From the NCBI GenBank assembly GCA_026648125.1, contig JAPKGD010000056.1:1-8417 (forward strand): DNA of 8,417 nucleotides, read 5' to 3'. The notes beneath the pieces were generated by a model. It saw nothing but the letters and a program-made list of their open reading frames with translations. It was not told the origin of the DNA and searched no databases. The position numbers and the translations under genes are program-made. Positions 6,339 to 8,417 of the stretch are shown in pieces; the stretch's first letter is position 1, and each line of letters opens with the position of its first letter. This stretch comes from Bdellovibrionales bacterium. Lineage in GTDB: Bacteria; Bdellovibrionota; Bdellovibrionia; Bdellovibrionales; UBA1609.

Positions 6339-6432
6339 CCGGTTTAAATATCGGAAATCGTTGATATTCGATTGAGAGCAATGCGCTCCCCGGGAGAGGA
6401 ATCGGACCTAGGTCGGGCCTACTCGTGCAACC
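6339..6432. promoter_or_regulatory. Inverted-repeat-rich gap between the kinase and coiled-coil genes
   Basis: This is the only gap of note inside the collinear block, so it is the likeliest place for a promoter, processing site or partial terminator. It contains a perfect palindrome GACCTAGGTC (6405-6414), a CTCCC-C-GGGAG hairpin (6386-6396), an overlapping GAGC/GCTC repeat (6376-6388) and an AATATC/GATATT pair (6347-6368). No U-run follows the hairpins, and no convincing -35/-10 pair was found on the minus strand. Confidence 0.4.
6347..6368. repeat. Inverted repeat AATATC-N10-GATATT upstream of the coiled-coil gene
   Basis: Two perfect six-base arms (6347-6352 and 6363-6368) separated by ten bases lie 9-30 bases before the ATG at 6338. 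The arm-to-arm centre distance of about 16 bases would put both halves on nearly one DNA face within about one and a half turns. The spacing is compatible with a dimeric regulator site, but AT-rich repeats of this size also occur by chance. Confidence 0.25.
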
Positions 6433-7344
6433 TTAGGTCGCGTAACTAATCACTTTAAGGTATTCGGCCTGTCGCAGCTCGACGTCAGACCAGCTCACTT
6501 TCTCAAGCGCCCTAAGACCAAAGTCCTGGACCGTAAAGCTGGCCATAAGGCACCCATGCACACAGGCCTGACGGAGGTTGGCGTATGAAATTCCCTCTTT
6601 GGTCTTAGCCAAAAAGCCAAAAACTCCACCAGCAAACGTGTCGCCCGCACCCGTCGGATCGACGACATGATCCACAGGATAGGCTGGCAAAATAAAGAAC
6701 CGTCCTTCGCAAAACATCACGAACCCATATTCTCCGCGTTTAATCACAACCGCCTTGGGACCCATTTGAGTGACCTGCTTAACCGCCGCAATGGTGTTCC
6801 AATTGCCCGTCAAGCGGCGAAGCTCTCCTTCGTTGATTAACAAGATATCGATTCGTGAGAGCAATTTTTTAAGTGTCTCCAACTTGCTGTCGATCCAGTA
6901 ATCCATGGTGTCGGCACCAACCAGTTTCGGTCGCTCAATTTGATCAAGCACCTTTAACTGCAATTCAGGGTCAATATTGGCCAGAAAAACATACGGCGTG
7001 GCTCGATAAGACTTCGGCAATTCCGGCGAAAAATTCGCAAAGACATTGAGTTGGGTGTCGAGGGTGATGGCGTTATTCATGTCGCCCTCATACCTACCGC
7101 GCCAGCGAAAGGTCTTTCCCGAAACTTGCGAAAGTCCATCCAAGTTAACCTTGCGGCGTCGTAATAAATCCAAGTCTTGAGAACGATAATCTTCACCCAC
7201 CACACCGACCACATTTACAGGTGAATAAAGGGAGGCCGCTGTTGCAAAGTAATTTGCCGATCCACCCAAGGTATCTTCGGTGTGACCCGAAGGAGTCATA
7301 ATTGAATCATAGGCCACGCTGCCAACCACCAAAATTTCCGACAT
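6433..7344 (-). CDS. PfkB/ribokinase-family sugar or nucleoside kinase
   Basis: A 303-residue ATP-dependent kinase that phosphorylates a hydroxymethyl group on a sugar, nucleoside or similar substrate. The first substrate-binding glycine motif is GGSANY (27-32). The C-terminal PfkB signature DPTGAGDTFAGG (229-240) carries the anion hole and catalytic base D235. The length and both signatures are normal for the family. The block around residues 78-105 (RWRGRYEGDMNNA, then LDTQLNVF) looks like a distinct subgroup seen in several phyla, usually annotated only as sugar kinase; I cannot name its substrate. Adenosine, a methylthioribose-type compound or a hexose are all open. It starts eight bases after rlmN, and its AGGGGA ribosome site (7349-7354) includes bases of the rlmN stop codon, so the two are likely cotranslated. 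Confidence 0.88.
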   Translation of the reverse strand: MSEILVVGSVAYDSIMTPSGHTEDTLGGSANYFATAASLYSPVNVVGVVGEDYRSQDLDLLRRRKVNLDGLSQVSGKTFRWRGRYEGDMNNAITLDTQLNVFANFSPELPKSYRATPYVFLANIDPELQLKVLDQIERPKLVGADTMDYWIDSKLETLKKLLSRIDILLINEGELRRLTGNWNTIAAVKQVTQMGPKAVVIKRGEYGFVMFCEGRFFILPAYPVDHVVDPTGAGDTFAGGVFGFLAKTKEGISYANLRQACVHGCLMASFTVQDFGLRALEKVSWSDVELRQAEYLKVISYAT

Positions 7345-7348
7345 GGAA

Positions 7349-7355
7349 TCCCCTA
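7349..7355 (-). promoter_or_regulatory. Ribosome site of the PfkB gene embedded in the rlmN stop
   Basis: On the minus strand TAGGGGA both ends rlmN (TAG) and offers AGGGGA four bases before the ATG at 7344. A terminating ribosome would therefore sit on the start region of the next gene, the usual arrangement for coupled translation. Confidence 0.6.
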
Positions 7356-8399
7356 TAAAGATGCAGGCGCTGCGGATTTCAAGGCAGTCGTAAGCTGGCC
7401 GCAGGCCGCGTATATATCCCTGCCCATGGTTTTTCGCCGCAAAACATGAGCCCCTAGCCGCATAAGCTCCTGATGAAAAGCCACAATACGCTCCTCATCT
7501 GGCCGATGAAAACCCGAAGCCGGATGTTCATTGAAAGGAATGATATTGATCTTGCAAGGAACGCTTTTGGTCAACCTGTAAAGTGCCCGAGCATCGTCAA
7601 TTGAATCTGTCACGTCCTTCAAGAGCACATACTCGAAAGTCACTTTGTCGCCTGATTCATCGCAATGCTTGCGACATGCCGCAAGAAGTTCACTGAGTGG
7701 CCAACGTCGATTGATCGGCATGATCTGAGAGCGCACTTCGTCGTTGACCCCATTGAGACTCACGGCCAGCCGGGTTCTTGATTTTGTGACAAGGGGAATC
7801 ATCGGCACGATCCCGGAGGTCGAAACTGTAATTTTTCGACGAGACAGGTTGAGCCCCCAAGGTGAGTGAAATATCTCTATCGCCTTGAAAACATGGTCGG
7901 GATTATCGAGAGGTTCACCCATTCCCATGAACACGATGTTGCTGATTCTTGCCCCTTCCGCAAGACGTCGCTTCACGGCCAAGAACTGACCAACAATTTC
8001 CCAAGTTTCTAAACGACGCTGAAGCTTTTGTTTCGCTGTATAGCAAAACTTGCAGGCCATGTTGCAACCCACTTCCGAAGAAAGACACAACGTGAGTCGT
8101 CCCTCGGAAGGAATCAATACGGCTTCCACTGATTGTCCTTGTCCCACATCGAATAAAAACTTCTGAGTTCCGTCTGTGCTCACGTGATGTTTAATGACTT
8201 CGGGCAAGGAAAGGTCAAAGCGCTGTGGCAACTCAGCTCGAAAATCTTTGGCCAAATTGGTCATAAGGGAGAAGTCTTCAACTCCTTCGCCATAAACCCA
8301 TCGATAGAGCTGCTGAGCGCGAAACCCTTCTTTACCGAGCCCTTTTATGAGCTCACCAAGCTCACTCATGGTCAAACTGTAGAAATGCGCTCGCTCCAT
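7353..8399 (-). CDS. rlmN: Dual-specificity 23S rRNA/tRNA adenine-C2 methyltransferase RlmN
   Basis: A radical-SAM enzyme that methylates C2 of A2503 in 23S rRNA and A37 of several tRNAs, supporting translational fidelity. Numbering is from the ATG at 8399. The iron-sulfur cluster motif is C112-x3-C116-x2-C119, preceded by Cys105 in the TLC segment. Near the C-terminus is Cys333 in AACGQL. These last two correspond to the two catalytic cysteines of the family. The FMGMGEPLDN motif (SAM binding) is also present. The N-terminal domain (FRAQQLYRWVYGEG) matches the RNA-recognition part. The frame continues upstream to the window edge. GTG at 8402 and ATG at 8399 are both possible; I prefer the ATG because GAGG lies five bases before it. 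Length of about 348 residues is normal. It heads the visible part of the collinear block, and its own promoter is beyond the right edge. Confidence 0.96.
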   Translation of the reverse strand: MERAHFYSLTMSELGELIKGLGKEGFRAQQLYRWVYGEGVEDFSLMTNLAKDFRAELPQRFDLSLPEVIKHHVSTDGTQKFLFDVGQGQSVEAVLIPSEGRLTLCLSSEVGCNMACKFCYTAKQKLQRRLETWEIVGQFLAVKRRLAEGARISNIVFMGMGEPLDNPDHVFKAIEIFHSPWGLNLSRRKITVSTSGIVPMIPLVTKSRTRLAVSLNGVNDEVRSQIMPINRRWPLSELLAACRKHCDESGDKVTFEYVLLKDVTDSIDDARALYRLTKSVPCKINIIPFNEHPASGFHRPDEERIVAFHQELMRLGAHVLRRKTMGRDIYAACGQLTTALKSAAPASL

Positions 8400-8417
8400 C
8401 ACGGCCTCTACTCCATA

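Noticed and set aside
6380..6432. tRNA-like 3' half on the minus strand (AGG-TCCGATT-CCT resembling a T arm)
   Set aside because: Only three of five T-stem pairs form, the loop lacks the usual second T, and no acceptor, D or anticodon arm can be drawn. At most it is a decayed remnant, and more likely coincidence.
1..8417. Mobile element, CRISPR array, attachment site or phage genes
   Set aside because: No transposase or integrase motifs, no regularly spaced direct repeats and no terminal repeats were seen; the genes look like ordinary chromosomal content.

Overview
The window is a mid-GC bacterial chromosome segment in which every supported gene lies on the minus strand. Its most informative gene is a diguanylate cyclase with an N-terminal forkhead-associated (FHA) domain and a threonine-containing tail, an architecture known from Bdellovibrio DgcB. 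Together with a neighbouring c-di-GMP gene and a coiled-coil gene, this suggests a Bdellovibrionota or related deltaproteobacterium-like organism. That assignment is an inference from architecture, not a sequence match I could run.

Layout in transcription order (right to left): rlmN (23S rRNA/tRNA adenine-C2 methyltransferase, 8399-7353); a PfkB-family sugar or nucleoside kinase (7344-6433); a 94-base gap rich in inverted repeats; a protein with a disordered N-terminus and a long coiled coil (6338-5295); a diguanylate cyclase with a degenerate receiver, a GAF-like middle and a GGDEF domain (5293-3908, TTG start); a calcineurin-like metallophosphoesterase (3908-2823); a short-form glucose-6-phosphate isomerase (2826-1609); the FHA-GGDEF cyclase (1569-625); a hairpin-rich 3' end and a 240-base intergenic region; and an ECF-type sigma factor cut by the left edge (384-1).

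The block from the coiled-coil gene to pgi is tightly packed: a 1-base gap, a 1-base overlap (TAATG) and a 4-base overlap (ATGA). These genes are therefore very likely cotranscribed and translationally coupled. The FHA-GGDEF gene follows after 39 bases and may also have its own promoter inside the end of pgi.

The most interesting idea is a c-di-GMP module. It would consist of two intact GGDEF enzymes with inhibitory-site motifs, one with an FHA phosphothreonine reader and one with a receiver lacking its phosphoacceptor. Beside them is a coiled-coil protein whose disordered N-terminus carries a Thr-x-x-Leu motif of the kind FHA domains read. All are placed in one transcription unit with central sugar-phosphate metabolism (pgi) and a phosphoesterase. 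No mobile element, CRISPR array or convincing RNA gene was seen.
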